From Hydractinia symbiolongicarpus (Eukaryota; Cnidaria; Hydrozoa; Anthoathecata; Hydractiniidae), in NCBI RefSeq assembly GCF_029227915.1, contig NC_079886.1:19942501-20006500 (forward strand): a DNA stretch of 64,000 nt, written 5' to 3'. The notes beneath the pieces were generated by a model. The model saw only the letters and a program-made list of their open reading frames with translations, made no database searches and was not told the origin of the DNA. Made by a program: the position numbers and the translations under genes. Below are positions 1-11,684 of the stretch, piece after piece (position 1 is the stretch's first letter; every line of letters begins with the position of its first letter).

Positions 1-2719
1 GTTGTCATTCTTTTAAAGCTGTGTTAGGGTGCTATATATATCGCAAGGTAGATGCGCGCGAAAACCTGGATTTTGTGCACATATAAATTCACGTTATTCC
101 ACAAATTATATATCAGAAAATATTATACATGTGAAACTGGCTTTTATGACCCGCAGAAATTAATTCCCGCAAAAATAACACACTCGATTAACTAAACACC
201 ATTGTTCCATGAATGCGCTGTCTTCTTCACAAAACTTCTTTGTTTGGTTTTTTCCATTACAAAGCATGAGGAGCGGTTTCTTTGAAGACTGTATTTTTTG
301 GCTCGTAACGGTATCTTTGGTATACATTAACATGATACAAAATACTGATAAAACACATTAAGCACGCGCTTATACTTCGAATAAGAAGAGTAGTCAGTGG
401 CGATACGATTGTAAAATATTATCTTCACTAATTGAAATTGAGTGAGTTTTCTCACACTTCAAAATTATCACGAAGACGTAAGCGGTTTTGAAATATTGGA
501 ACGAACTTCTAGAACATAACAAGAAGAAGAAATCAGAACCCGGACACTGTATCTAATTTTATTGGCGATTAGCTGCTTGTAATTAACGATTGTTTATTAC
601 AACTAACATGAACCTTTTTTTATTCTAACTGTCCTTTGTGCCCATGGCTTACAGATGTGCACATTTATCATAGGATAAGGTGGCTGAATTAATTCTTCAC
701 CATATCAATAGAAATCACATCCTTGCTCTTAGTGGCCTACCACCCATGGCATTTACGTGTTCACTACTGTGACGTCAAAAGAATTCTATGCACATTGAGA
801 ATGCTAATCAACTTGTCATTGTCGATTTGTTTGCATGAAAAAGAAAACAATGCTGTTTTGTGTAACCACGTCCTACGAAATTTCTAAGGGCTCTTAAGGC
901 AATGTTTGTGCATTTTGTTTTGGTCACGCATACCCACTTTAGATTGTTGGTCAAGCACGTCGCCGTTACAGAGGTCAGATTTTGCCATGGTATGATCATG
1001 TACGAATCAAAGCTAGCTGGGGATAAAACAGCTTGAGGGAAAATTATTAAAGTTTTTTTTAAATAAGTTTTTGTACTTTTAATGGAACGTGCGTAGAAGA
1101 TGTAACATACGTGAGGTGGAAAAAAGATTGGATTCAATATATTGATAAGAAATATCAATCTCAACGCAACCAAACGTGTCTATTACAGATTTATTATAGC
1201 AAATACTGTACGTGTGATTAAATTACAGTCTTTTAAAACAGACTGATATAAGGTGCGACCACAAGTCATGACAACTTTCACGAATTGCTAGAAGATAATT
1301 TCGCTCATAACAAGTTCTTTTCATATTATCATGAAGTAAAATATGTATTATTTCATGATAACTTTGTATCCTCTCCAACTTTTTCTTCGGTTCTGTCATT
1401 ATCATCATTATCGTCACTCACCGCATGAAGTTCCATGTACTGACTCAAATTCTCTTACGATACCAATGACCAACAACCAACAACATTTGGACGACTATTT
1501 CCCAGCATTTCCCATATGATCTTTATCAACGATGTATTTCCTATTACTGATTGGCATGTCGGTTACCAAGTTTCATTACACTTAAAATTCCTGCAGCTCT
1601 ACCCCAAATTACCGACGTCATTTAAATTCATCGTAATTTGAATTAGCACCGAGAAAAATTACAAATTTTTTTAATTTCTGCAGGAGATTAATTGATAGTG
1701 GCGCTTAAATGAGGGGAAGGAAAAGAGCGGTGGGGTAGTCTTGTAAATCTTTTCAAACATTATACTAAATGAACTAGAATATAGGCGCTTTATGGAATAT
1801 CAGCGATAGTTAGAATATGTGACATACATGATGGCTTTACTCTAGAAGGACGGATAAAAGGTACTGACTCTACCTCCCTTGTCAGCACCAGGTAACTTAA
1901 CTTCGGCCTCATTATTCATTCTCCGAAATTACCCTCATAACATGTTTATGATAATCTTATGTTTATTCACAACACAGACTGTGTTAATATTTCTCGATTA
2001 GGAATAAATCCAGAATCATTTGTTTATCTGAGACCACGATATGATTTTCTCATGTGCATGAAATGCAATTTTATTATTGTAAAAATTATTGTAAATTCAT
2101 CATGCAACAATAATTTCTTGCTTCACTGTAGTGTAAAGGCTTTGACCAATCAAACACGCCAAATTTGATGTAGAATATGAAATAAAGAAAAGAACAAACA
2201 ACTGAAGTGGAAACAAAAGTTAATTTGGTTTTAACCTGTTTTTCAGCGCAGTTGAAACAGACAGAACTAATTTTTGAAAGAAAAAAACGGAATGAATCTT
2301 TTTCCTATAGCTTTCTTGCATTCATGGCTGTCTCTGAGACTGATTTTTTGGTAACTTGAGCTTATAGCTTATGTGTTTATAATACGAAGGATTTTCGGCG
2401 GAAAACCGAAAAAACTTCGGCGAAATACTGCAGGAGAAAAAATTTCGGCTGACAATTTTTCTGCGATATATATTTAAAATAGTAAAATATAAAATTTAAG
2501 TGTAAATATAAGTTAAATATGGGTCTGTTTCTGAGAAATGTCGAAACAAATAACTATTTTACAGAATTTAATCTTTTAGGCCGTTAAATCAACATTATAA
2601 TGGCACGTTGCTCACAGTACCAACCCCCGTCCCGCCTTCTCAAAATATAGCGATGTAACTTTGAAGTCGAAGACGATAGTTACAACTTCTTCATGTCCCT
2701 TTCCAATTCTGTTCTGGTA
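1..2719. other. Intergenic, no gene recognised
   Basis: AT-rich sequence with scattered short open frames that show no recognisable domain, signal peptide plus splice site combination, or repeat structure. The longest frame (minus strand, 808-1173) is hydrophobic and Asn/Thr-rich and looks like chance translation of AT-rich DNA. I see nothing I can support here. Confidence 0.6.
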
Positions 2720-2721
2720 TA

Positions 2722-3549
2722 CAGTATTCTCTTTAGTTATCGGACACCGTTGATGCAAAAGCAAAGTGTCCGCTAATTGGAGGTGTCTGCTTTTTGGAAA
2801 GTTTTGTAATGTAAGTCTTGAATTTGAAAATAAAGTCGAGGAGGGTGTAATTTGGGTAATAACTACTACCCATATATATCGAAAAGAATTGGAAAGATTC
2901 TTTTGCTAGAAGATATGATGTCTACATGAGCATCTGGAGCCCCCTTGGTGGGGGGAATGTTTAAATGCAGACATGAGCCATGTAATGAGGTGGACAAAAA
3001 TGCAATAGCAATCATTAAAACTGATTCTTTACGAAACGAAAGCATTATTGTACATGTGCCACAAAACATTTTAAAATATACTTGTTTTTGAAAGTTCCAA
3101 ACACTTCCATTACGGCCCAAGTTAGTGGAAAGAGATTGAATTGTGAATGTGGCTATGGTCTGCAGATTCCTGTTATTTACTGCTCCATAGAAAAGAAAAG
3201 TTGAAAAATGGATAATCAAGTAGATCGAAGCTATAAAAGCGAGTTAGATTGTAAAGTTTCAAAGTGTTTCAAATAAATAAATATTTGAAAAACTATTAAT
3301 TTTTTCTGTTGTTCTCTGCTGTCTCCTAATGTATTTGGACAGTCCGCTAATTGGGAAGAAAAAAAAAACCAGAGTCACTCTTTTGTGCAAAAAATATGGC
3401 CTGCTAATTAGGGTATCCGCTAATTAGAAGTCCGCAATTTAGAAAGTTTTTATGAGACTTTGACCAGAAAACGATTAGTGAAAAAGTAATTTGTCTAGCT
3501 AATCAGAGGTCTCCTCCTTTCAGAGTGTCCTTAGTTAGATAGAATACTG
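2722..3549 (+). mobile_element. pogo-type deletion derivative carrying a HIRAN-like relic
   Basis: The two ends are imperfect inverted repeats beginning CAGTATTCT (2722 on the + strand, 3549 on the - strand), continuing with a similar TAGTTA/TAACTA and GGACAC block. A TA dinucleotide lies just outside each end (2720-2721 and 3550-3551), the target duplication expected of Tc1/mariner/pogo elements. The interior keeps repeated 'cgctaattgg / ctaattagg' blocks near the ends, as in pogo relatives, but no transposase. It does hold a broken HIRAN-like coding relic (separate entry). At 828 bp it is best read as an internally deleted copy of a larger element. Confidence 0.75.
2918..3208 (+). pseudogene. 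HIRAN-like domain relic inside pogo-type element
   Basis: Translated across at least two frame changes, the + strand reads YDVYMSIWSPL, then FKCRHEPCNEVDKNAIAII, then HVPQNILKY, then FLKVPNTSITAQVSGKRLN and GYGLQIPVIY. This is the order of blocks in HIRAN-like proteins: an aromatic 'W-P-GE' entry, 'C.HE..N..D..A.A', 'HVP', and a terminal 'GLQIPVIY'. HIRAN domains (HIP116/Rad5 N-terminal) bind DNA ends in HLTF/Rad5 proteins; what a transposon-borne copy does is unknown. In-frame stops and frame changes mark it as dead. The same block order appears in the much larger pogo element at 59.2-62.5 kb. Identification is by eye from motif order. Confidence 0.65.
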
Positions 3550-3989
3550 TACTTTATATATTTATCTATTTTTTAAATTTTTTTCGCCTATATAAACATT
3601 CTGAATATATTAAATATAATAATTTTTTAGACTAGCTATACTAGTACTTTCGTTTTCTCGAATTATTCTAACACACTCATTACTCTAATGTTTTTTTACT
3701 GAATGTAACTAGCTTGGTTTTTGAGTGTATTATTTAACTTGGCATACTAGTTTAAGAGCATGACCAAACAGTTCTAACAATGGCAACATATCGTGCCAAA
3801 TATGTTCAGCATAAAATTCTGTCATTTTATTCTAATCAAAAAAATATATTGATTTGTGGAATGACGAATATAGAGGATCCGGTAAATACTTAATATCACA
3901 AGTTTTAGCTATCAAGGGAGAATTCCAAAAATTTTTTTTTACTTTTTTCTTTTGAAACATTTTGGAACACCATAAATCTGTTATCCTTT

Positions 3990-4580
3990 AACCCTATTCG
4001 GTCCGGGGTTTTTAGAACATATTATGACCTGGGGGATTATGCCCCCCCCCCCCTCAATAACTTTTCATAGGCTTGTTTTAAATTGAATCAAACTTGGCAC
4101 ACCTATAGTACGTCACAAAAGGAAGTCACATGGCGGCAATAAATTTTTGCTTGAGTCAGCACATTTGTGTGACGTCATCAAAAGCTTAAAATTTCTTCAA
4201 AATGCACCGTCTGCATAGAATTCAATTACTTTAGTTCTAGAGCGAATTTTTGCATTCTGTTTTAAGTTTGTGAAAGCTAAATATAAGTTATTTTTCAGAT
4301 TTTCGGGTAACATCCGAAAAATGGGGAAATCGGATTAATCACGTGTCTAAAACATGAAAAATGATTCTTCTTAATGAAACAAAGTTGTGTTGTAAGTTTC
4401 AAGTTCTAAGGATAATCTAAAGAGTTATTATATTTTCCCAGTTATGAAGATTTCATAGAGATTTTTAGGGGTAGTTTTGAGTCATGAATAGCCAATTTAA
4501 AAGCCTCTGAGAGGCATGGGATCTGAAAATTTGGCATGCAGGTGTCTAAAAGATAAATACTGAAACTCAGTAAGTATTGT
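3990..4580 (+). repeat. Dispersed repeat C, plus copy
   Basis: Begins with 'aaccctattcggtccgg' and a G5/C12 tract (4031-4053) and continues to about 4580. A diverged copy lies in reverse orientation at about 39790-40310; shared landmarks include 'gattaatcacgtgtct' and 'ataggcttg'. No coding capacity is seen. It resembles a non-autonomous DNA transposon, but I could not define both ends. Confidence 0.6.
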
Positions 4581-4591
4581 TTTTGAACTTG

Positions 4592-5050
4592 CTAGCTAGA
4601 TATATCCTTCGGAATTTTACATAAAAACATAAGTTTATTGTACATAGAGCCAGTCTAAGCAAGCCATGCACAGAGCGTTAAGAAGTTATTAAGAAAAAAC
4701 TGTCAGGGGGCGGCGGAAAATTTTAATATCTTTTAGGCCCACATCATTATTCATCTCCTGGAAACAGGTAAAGGTGCAAGAAATCATACACACTTTAGAA
4801 CCACATGACTTCTTTTTTGGCGCTACGGCCTATAAAATATATTAAATATCAGTAAATCGAAAGTTTGCGTTGACAAGGAAGAGAGACAACATGAGGAGCT
4901 GTTTTGTTAGAAAAAATGCTATGTTACCAGCTTTAAGAAATTAATTAATACCTCTAAAAAGATTTTAAAGTCATTGTTATTGCTTAGACTGGCTTTATGT
5001 ACAATAAACATATGTTTCTGTGTATAATACCGAAGGATATATCTAGCTAG
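4592..5050. mobile_element. MITE-like element with 71-bp inverted terminal arms
   Basis: Left arm 4592-4662 and right arm 4980-5050 are inverted copies with a few mismatches, both opening with CTAGCTAGATATATCCTTCG and containing 'tttattgtacat'. The whole unit is 459 bp with no open frame of note. It sits at the end of repeat C and probably inserted into or beside it. Long arms, small size and no coding are typical of MITEs; the superfamily is not clear because no obvious target duplication is visible. Confidence 0.75.
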
Positions 5051-6478
5051 TAAGGTCAAAAAGTGTGAATTTTATTTTATTAGAAACTTTGAGGTAAAAG
5101 CAAGGTAAGGACTTATATCGAATAAATCATGGATGTCCAATATATGTATGAAAATTTCTGTCATTCTCAGTTATAATTGGATGCCTAATGTGATATTTAA
5201 GGTCATTTAAGTTGTTGTTTTAGTCCTCGCTTATGATAAACTTTTCTACCGGCATTAGCTCGACTTTCGTGTAAGCCATTAAAGTCGAAAACATCAGCTG
5301 TTTTGTAGTCCCTTTAAGTTTTAAGTTTTCTACATTCGGAGTTCTGCGTTTACAGATTTTAGAAAATGCTCTTGTAATATTTTCTTCTAAGATTGATTTG
5401 TCGTTGGAGTTTACTGGTAAGAAGATATGTGTTACAACTAGCTCACTTTACTGTTTCGATATTGCTGACTGATGTGTCTGGATAATTATTGATCAATTGT
5501 TTGTGGTTTTAGAACAGTAGCTGTTTTACGTCGTTAGTTTTTAAAAATAAATGACAAAAGTCAACAAATAGCACGTGCGCTAATTTCCTGTGTTAAGTGG
5601 TGTTGGTAGTAATCCATTCATTTTTGTCATCCAGGTTCTGGACTGCTATAAAGCATCTCTTATCAGAAAGAGACAGCTGTATCGTATTTAAACCATCTAA
5701 CTTGTTAGTTTTTCAATTCACTGTAGCCTAAATCTTTGATAGCAAAAAGGTCGAATCTCAACAAGAATGTCTTCCCTTACAATTATATCAAAGGACATAA
5801 ATAGATCGCGAATTCAGTACAGTGTTATAGTAGCACTTTGGAGCTTCCTCCAAAGTAAAACGTACTTCTAAAATCTAAAAAATGAGGGACTAAGATTAAG
5901 TATTTAGTACATCATTAACGAAAGTTTTATTTAAATAATAGTTCCTACTGGAAAAGTGAAAAGCTGATTCACATTACATGGTATTTGTCGCACTAGTGGA
6001 ATGTGCAACGTACACATGTGCTGAAAAAAAGATTATTTTCAACCAGACACACGAATTTCGCCTATTTCCGATTATCCTTGACCTCGAATCGAACGCAACG
6101 AAACATACATCTCTCTGTTATGATTAAAACAGAGGTTTTACTTCCTGTCGAAAGCCAAAAATAACTGCAAAACCGTTGCGCAATATTCACTTTAGGTCGA
6201 TTTTTACGACATACTTATATTTGGAATTATTGTCTTGATATTAAGCCGTGTAAAATATAAACAAGGTAGGGGCGAATATCTTTGGAGATCATGAAGTATT
6301 AAGCTAGATTGTGGTTCATGTTTGCTTCCTTTGTATCACCACATGCGGAATTAAATCAATATTGACATCAACATAAGAGTTAAAAAGTAAACGGTTCCAT
6401 GCTGTGATGTTATATGTTTTGTTTATGTGCTTAATTTTAAAATTTTATGTAAATAAAAGTTAGGTCAGAATGCAATCA
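5051..6478. other. Intergenic, no gene recognised
   Basis: AT-rich sequence without a supportable gene, inverted repeat or tandem array. Confidence 0.6.
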
Positions 6479-6665
6479 CATTCATTCATTCATTCATTCA
6501 TTCATTCATTCATTCATTCAAACATTTGTTCATTTATTCATTTATTCATTCATTTATTCATTCAAACATTTGTTCGTTTATTCATACATTAGGTCATTTG
6601 TTCATTTACTTATTCATTCAATCATTCATTCATTTTTTGTTTAATCATTTATTCATCCATTCACT
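6479..6665. repeat. (ATTC)n microsatellite, degenerate at the 3' side
   Basis: About ten clean ATTC units from 6479, followed by interrupted units (tttattc, aaacatttgttc, catttattc) to about 6665. The interrupted part has a higher-order repeat of roughly 60 bases. Confidence 0.9.
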
Positions 6666-7766
6666 CACATGCAAAATATTGAGCAGCAACTACAAGAAAG
6701 CGTAAGGGGAATCATACAGAGAGTGATGGCGCCAACAACAACGCCAATGTAAAATTAGATTACATGTGTACCTTGTTTCTGGAAAATTGATTTGAACTTT
6801 GACATATTTCCCATGACACTTTCGTCACTTACTATGGTCACAAGATGACCCATGCTCGAAGGACTGCTAATAAGCAGATACTCCAAAAACATGCTTACAT
6901 ACAATGTGCGAGGTATTACACAATTCATCTTGCAATTATACACAAATGCCTTCAATAATTGCAGCTAATTGATTTCATAAGAGAAAGACGGTTTTTCACC
7001 ACTACACATTTACTGATGTGTCGAAAAATACTGTTAAATATTCATAATAGAACACGGTGAAGCCTAAGTGTGTTTCATCATCGTCTTAACGACATAATTC
7101 AAAATAGTGTGTCAAGAAATTTAAACTATTTTGAAGAGATTAACGATCAATTATAGTCCATACAATATTTTTAAGCGTCCAATTCAGAGCTAATTTCCCA
7201 TATGTTACGTGCATACATTGCGAAAATTTATAAGAATTCCTCGTCGCTATGACGCTGTTTATTATTAGCCGACACATTGCATATCTCTTCATAGTAGACA
7301 ATATCTAAATTCAACTCTTGCATGTTAAAAGTAGACAAAAATGACGTCCTTTCAAACTGCGTGTTTATCATTCTTTTCCATTATTACCCAGAAGAGATAA
7401 ATTAAGTTAATCAGCTTTAAACAAAGAAAGATTCTATCAATTTAACTTCAGATCTCTCAAGATGCAAGCGCATGTGAATACCCTTTATGTTTTTCGCATA
7501 TGAGAAATTCCTACACCAAATATTTTCTGCGTCGTCATCATTTTTTTTTCTTACTCATACCTTGCCTATTACATTTAAACAATATCTACTTGATTTTATT
7601 ATCACACATGAAATTCTGAGGAGAAAGATGATGGTGTATGATGCTACGTGAATACATATACGTGAGGCTTACATAACATATACATCTATGGTGTATATAC
7701 ACACATATTTTACTACTGATAGTTCCATAAATATACACTTACAGAATTTATCGCTAGCATATTGAC

Positions 7767-7770
<4 letters not shown>
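6666..7770. other. Intergenic, no gene recognised
   Basis: AT-rich, with no domain-bearing frame. A minus-strand open frame (6755-6955) is short and lacks recognisable features. Confidence 0.6.

Positions 7771-7826
<56 letters not shown>
7771..7826. repeat. (GA)28 microsatellite
   Basis: An uninterrupted GA dinucleotide run of about 56 bases that ends in 'agagagtaag'. Confidence 0.95.
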
Positions 7827-7830
<4 letters not shown>

Positions 7831-8026
7831 AGTAAGTATTTTGTTCCCGCGCTATTTTTATAAGATGTTTCGAATATTTTACTCGTTGCACCAAAATTTC
7901 ACGTGGGAATGATATGATCGCCGTTTTATTAAGGGGTTCAAAAAGGTTTTAAGCATCATACTTAGGTTTTCTTAAATGTTCAAAATGTGGTCCATGTTTT
8001 TAATTCCTTGGAAAGCTTTCTCTCAC

Positions 8027-8310
8027 TACATTTCAAGACAAAAAATATTGACACAAAGAGGGTTTTTTTAATACGAACAAAAAAGTCGCACAATGAATGC
8101 TCTGCGGCTGGCCGGCTGTGCAGTCGCTATTGTTTTTGCGCGCATATAGGCTAGGCAAACAACATTGAAAAGTTGCTAGTCACATTCTCTAGCACACCCG
8201 CACACCGAAATAATCCACGTCGGGTCCCACGAAGGCCCCGGCCATGCTAACGTCAGCAACAATAAGCACATTTTTAAAGTTTGGACTTGCTATGGCGAAT
8301 TTGGAAGTTA
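8027..8310 (+). repeat. Repeat R1, first copy
   Basis: Shares landmarks with the copies at 48.4 kb (+) and 51.4 kb (-): 'gacaaaaaatattgacaca', 'gttgctagtcacattctcta', 'gcacacccgcacaccgaaat' and 'cacgtcggg'. Non-coding and moderately diverged. It lies 80 bases upstream of a Helitron and may be part of a composite repeat. Confidence 0.7.
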
Positions 8311-8389
8311 ACTGTCTTGTGTCAACATATTTTGACTGGGATTGTAGAAGCAATGATAATAATATAAAGCTTTGTATGGGGTATACAGA

Positions 8390-9105
8390 TCTCTTATAAT
8401 AATACAGAGACTGTGTCTGTTTGTAATAGGCAAAGTGGATATGCTTATTTTCCTTTGATGTTGCCGAAAAAGTTATGTCTAATATGTTAAATTTTTTGAC
8501 GTTAGGGCGCGACGAAAATAGCACTACTTTAACGTCAATATCCTATATTAAATTAATGAAGCCATTACAGTGCACCTAAAATTTTGAGGCCAAATAACTT
8601 GGAAACGAGTTGGTGATTTCAATGTTTTTTCACCGCGTGGGTAACTAGAGACCACCTGGGACCAATTTGGGTAATTTTCCAAAGCCTGGTTCCCCAATCC
8701 GTTTCGGAATGGACGGGTTGATGACGTCATCAAAAAACCTTTAAACCCCAATATCTCTGCAACCGTTTGTCAAAAGTACATGATCCTATACCTTTTCTTG
8801 ATCATCGTTTCAAGGTCTATACGATGAAGGTAACAGGGATATAAATTTCTGAAATTTTTTTTTTTTGCGTTTTAACGGGCCATAGCTGACGTCAGCAAAA
8901 TTTTAAAACCCTTCCTTAGTCGTTCGTAGAAAAGATATGATCCTATATATTATTTTGTTCAGCGTTTCAACCTCTACACGTCACAGACAACGAATAAACT
9001 AAATTTTGCCAATTTTTTATGGATTTGCAATGCTGACGTCAGCAAACCAACTTATTCAATGTCTTATTGCCTAAGTAGATTTTTCCACGGGTCTTTATCG
9101 ACTAG
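8390..9105 (+). mobile_element. Non-autonomous Helitron, 716 bp
   Basis: The 5' end is TCTCTTATAATAATACAGAG after an A, and the 3' end is a short hairpin (variant of GTGGATTTTTCCAC) followed by a spacer and CTAG before a T. This matches Helitron structure: TC start, hairpin about 10-16 bases from a CTRR end, and A|T insertion with no target duplication. The interior has TGACGTCA-type palindromes and no Rep/helicase gene. The body from about 8530 is closely repeated at 62750-63223, including the 3' end. Confidence 0.75.
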
Positions 9106-9378
9106 TACTATATATAGTTACTTGCTTGCAGCTGTAAGCTCGTGGAAAAAAAGAAGATATTTCCCTGTCACAACAAAGTCGATAAATGTATAACGCACTT
9201 GCTATTTGGTGTTTCTGTAGCACGACTACAAAATTGCGCAGAAACAGACAAAATACGAGTATTATTAACACTACCAGTCTTTAGATGTTCTCCATTAAGA
9301 TAATTATTCTGCAAGGTATCTGAAATAATCCGGCAGTGCAAATATTTTTAGCAGAATACGGATTATTATTATAAAGAA

Positions 9379-9475
9379 CTAGTTAGAAGACCGTGGACGA
9401 ATCCACGGGGTTTCCGTGAGCTTTGTAGTGCATTTCGTGCGTCCACAATACGACTATAGACTTTTAATATAGAGA
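9379..9475 (-). mobile_element. Mini-Helitron, about 97 bp
   Basis: Read on the minus strand it starts TCTCTATATTAAAAG (9475) and ends in the hairpin CCCCGTGGATTCGTCCACGG followed by a spacer and CTAG (9382-9379). Size and internal sequence ('gcatttcgtgcgtc') match the two mini-Helitrons at 34.3-34.5 kb. No coding. Confidence 0.6.
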
Positions 9476-11597
9476 AAGTCAGTCTCTGTAATCTCATTTT
9501 ATTTCTAGATATCACACACTGGATTTTTGAACTTGTTACTAGACTCTAATTTTTAAGCGACTGAAGTCTTATTCTTATGTTATTAACACCTTTTTCAGAT
9601 TTTGAGATATCAGAAATGTGTTGTGGCTGAGTAATTCTTTGCTTCCTTTGTTTCAATCTAGCGATCCTATAAATTGTGTCAGCGGTGTAGTTGTCATGGT
9701 TACAGATATATATGTATATACGTTGAGTATGTTTACAATCTTCTTTGTCTGTTTTCTATTAGCAGCTATGGTATTATTGCACAAATATTAATTATTAGAC
9801 AGGTGAATAACAGATTACAATAATGCAATTAAGATCTTTTTCTCGAATATTCTCACTCGAACAACTCTTATGTTCAAGAAGTTTTACTTCCTTATCGGTT
9901 TTTCTTTTTCTTATGTACTTTTGGAACAAGCTAATAGATTTTTGAACAAATTTCTATAATAATAGTTGTCTGTCTTTGCGCTTAATCGTACCACATAAGG
10001 CACATAAAATACGGCCCTGTTGATTTATCCACGGGTCACTGACAGGGAATGTGCTTTCATTCAACTTTCTCTTGACCTCACATGGCTTCGAAGATAGAAT
10101 TGAAGAATCTACAGGATGGTGAAAAAACTTATTCACAAGTTATACTCAAATTAGATTGGACATAAAATGTGGCTATTCTTTAAATTATCACAAAACAAAA
10201 CAAGCAAACAACAAAGCAAGCATAAAACATTAAATAAGAAAACAGGGTGACAGAACTTCTATCATGAACATCTCTTCGATAATTAAGATGGTGACTCATT
10301 TAAACATATTTGAGTGTACTTAACAGAGAAAACCAAACGCACCCGTGTGAAAATATTTCAGATTTTATGTGTTTTGCCAATTTGGTGACGGACATGTAAA
10401 AATTCCATCAATTTTTTAAAAAGGGGGAGTGTCTATTTTGAAAAGAGGGATGAGAAATCATCGCATTAAGATAGCTTGTTAACAAATTGATAAATTGATC
10501 AGGTAAAAATTGCGAATTCTTTTTACGCACCAACATCAACATAAAAAACCTGTCATATTAGTAGATAGTTTTAACTAAACCCAGCAAGAGCAAAGAAAAA
10601 TAAAAAACGTGTTGGATGAATCCTTGTGTTTCAACACCAGCAAATTTTTCACTCAACACTTTCTTTCTTATCCAGCATAGCTTCGTGTAAAATCGGTTTA
10701 GCTACTCTGTAGAGAAGTGATCGACTTTTTTTTATAGTCTTTGCTTTAATTAGCAGCCATTATGATTATTTCTTCCTTTACAAGTTTTTTACTCGTTACC
10801 ATTCCCCCACGACGTGAATTGGCTAACACTGCACAACTTCTTAATTACGCTTCTTTCTTTCTTTACGTAGGCGTTGTACATTCGGATGATATTCAAAGTA
10901 TGCGATCATGTTTTAAACAAACGGAAATGTTAATTGAATAATTAATTCCACTAATCTCTAATTTAGCGATATTTGAGCTCTCTTTTTGCGTCTGTAACAT
11001 CTACACGCGGCCAAATATTTGCATTCGCACACTTCTTCGCAGAAATATCCACTTAAACAACACTTTGTTCTACTATCACTTCATGTTGTAAAGCACCGAA
11101 GAAGGAGAGCACTAAATGGACTCACCCGTTTATCTGCGTTGCTCTAAAAATTCCTTAAAAACCATCACAGCGTTCTTAATTTTTCTTAAGCACTTCAGTT
11201 TGACGTTGAAAACGCACGATATAAAAGACTCACTTAAAACAAACTAAATTGACAGAAACAGCAGATGAGAAAGCGACATGTGATACTTGTTTATTATTTC
11301 TTGACAGTTTTCTGTAAAGCTGAGTTTTTTGTGTACAGTCTAGTGAAAAGCAAGCAAAGATCAAACAGGACAATGTTGATTTGCCAATATAATAATTCAC
11401 CAAGATATTTATAAAAGCTGATGTTTTTTTCAGAATATCACAACAGTAATAAGTATTATACAGTAATTAATACGCGTGTTTATTTTTAAGTAAAACTTAG
11501 AGGAAAAAATAAGGAGAAAATGGTTTTTGTTTTTTGTTTTAAAGAAGATTTACGTTAACGTGTTAGGCCTTCTTAATGTCGTCATATTATATTTAGG
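9476..11597. other. Intergenic region upstream of the sclerostin-like gene
   Basis: No gene recognised. AT-rich, without repeats I can define. It would contain the distal regulatory sequence of the downstream gene, but no specific site is supportable by eye apart from the TATA box listed next. Confidence 0.5.
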
Positions 11598-11605
11598 TAT
11601 AAAAG
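11598..11605 (+). promoter_or_regulatory. TATA box of the sclerostin-like gene
   Basis: TATAAAAG, a near-consensus TATA box, lies 80 bases before the start codon at 11685. That predicts transcription starting near 11630 and a 5' leader of about 55 bases. Confidence 0.6.
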
Positions 11606-11684
11606 TGAACGAACTTTAACTATACATCTATTTGGTCACAGAGTTATAACATCGCAGAAGAATATTAACGCCAGACAAAAAACT

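Noticed and set aside
808-1173. 121-codon minus-strand open frame
   Set aside because: No domain, no splice or promoter context, composition as expected from AT-rich noncoding DNA.
2866-3219. 117-codon minus-strand open frame
   Set aside because: It is the antisense of the HIRAN-like relic, which reads better on the + strand.
6479-6665. CRISPR-like regular spacing in the ATTC array
   Set aside because: It is an interrupted tetranucleotide microsatellite in animal DNA; there are no repeat/spacer units.
8189-8751. Two minus-strand frames of 111 and 67 codons
   Set aside because: They overlap repeat R1 and the Helitron, whose copies elsewhere do not keep the frames.
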